Shown here: positions 7,407 through 7,545 of the stretch, one piece after another
Position numbering within the stretch: position 1 is the stretch's first letter
Layout of the letters: the number at the start of each line of letters is the position of its first letter
DNA from: Tannerella sp.
GTDB taxonomy: Bacteria; Bacteroidota; Bacteroidia; Bacteroidales; Tannerellaceae
DNA length: 7,545 nucleotides
NCBI GenBank assembly: GCA_031279875.1
Contig: JAITHS010000157.1
Span: 1-7,545 of the forward strand
Direction of reading: 5' to 3'
Notes under the pieces: model-generated
Seen by the model: only the letters and a program-made list of their open reading frames with translations
Database searches by the model: none
What the model was told of the DNA's origin: nothing
Position numbers and translations under genes: made by a program

Positions 7407-7434
7407 TTTGTTAGAAAAAAAGCCCCTACCTTTG
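7407..7434 (+). promoter_or_regulatory. Bacteroidota-type promoter for the rightward gene at 7475
   Basis: TACCTTTG (7427-7434) matches the -7 consensus TAnnTTTG exactly, and a TTTG (7407-7410) lies 16 nt upstream, closer than usual for a -33 element. The start of transcription would fall near 7441, giving a leader of about 34 nt before the ATG at 7475. Confidence 0.6.
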
Positions 7435-7474
7435 CGGCGTCTTAAGACACAAAATATTTTAATAATTTTACATC

Positions 7475-7545
7475 ATGAGAAAGTTAAACGTTTTTTTTAA
7501 CATTATGTGGATTGTGTGGGCAGGAGTAGTGGGGGGGGGGGGGGG
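7475..7545 (+). CDS. Start of an unrecognised rightward gene, 3' partial, probable membrane or secreted protein
   Basis: An ATG at 7475 follows the A/T-rich sequence AATAATTTTACATC and a well-matched promoter. The first 18 or so codons read MRKLNVFFNIMWIVWAGV: two basic residues, then a hydrophobic stretch with three aromatic residues and two tryptophans, as in a first membrane helix or signal peptide. The reading then enters a run of 15 G (7531-7545), so everything after about codon 18 is unreliable. I cannot assign a family from so few residues. Confidence 0.5.
   Translation, partial: MRKLNVFFNIMWIVWAGVVGGGG
7531..7545. other. 15-G homopolymer at the contig end, probable artefact
   Basis: The window ends in 15 consecutive G, preceded by an increasingly G-rich stretch from about 7507 in an otherwise A/T-rich neighbourhood. 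This is the pattern left by two-colour sequencing reads that lose signal and are called as G. A genuine homopolymer inside the new gene is the less likely alternative. Confidence 0.75.

Overview
The window looks like one end of an assembled contig from a Bacteroidota (probably Bacteroidales) bacterium. Three things support this. Two start regions carry close matches to the Bacteroidota -7 promoter element (TAnnTTTG). Translation starts follow A/T-rich leaders rather than clear Shine-Dalgarno sequences. The gene content (lipoprotein M3 peptidase, L-fucose isomerase, AAA-ATPase-like/PD-(D/E)XK protein, four-helix-bundle/zinc-ribbon protein) is familiar from that phylum. The phylum assignment is an inference; there is no rRNA or marker gene.

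Layout. Positions 1-1074 (+) hold the C-terminal two thirds of an AAA-ATPase-like/PD-(D/E)XK nuclease-family protein cut by the left edge. It converges, with a 17-nt gap, on a run of four minus-strand genes. In transcription order these are L-fucose isomerase (7296-5503), a four-helix-bundle protein with a topoisomerase-type C4 zinc ribbon (5449-4706), a proline dehydrogenase of the PutA type without its aldehyde dehydrogenase half (4679-3234), and an M3-family lipoprotein peptidase (3203-1092). Gaps in the run are 53, 26 and 30 nt, so co-transcription is plausible. The only strong promoter seen for it lies in front of fucI. A 178-nt divergent region (7297-7474) separates fucI from the start of a rightward gene at 7475, which runs into a 15-G homopolymer at the contig end that is probably a sequencing artefact.

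How the genes may work together. Fucose isomerase feeds host- or diet-derived L-fucose into catabolism. The peptidase would release dipeptides outside the cytoplasm, and proline dehydrogenase would oxidise proline. This suits an organism living on glycoprotein or peptide-rich material, but the functional link is inferred from adjacency only. No fucK, fucA, fucP or P5C dehydrogenase is visible here.

The less ordinary points are the PutA-type proline dehydrogenase lacking its usual partner domain, a perfect 24-bp palindrome just upstream of the four-helix-bundle gene, a three-copy 12-bp tandem repeat filling the proline dehydrogenase/peptidase junction, and the poly-G terminus. I see no CRISPR array, tRNA, rRNA, insertion sequence or clearly undescribed system.
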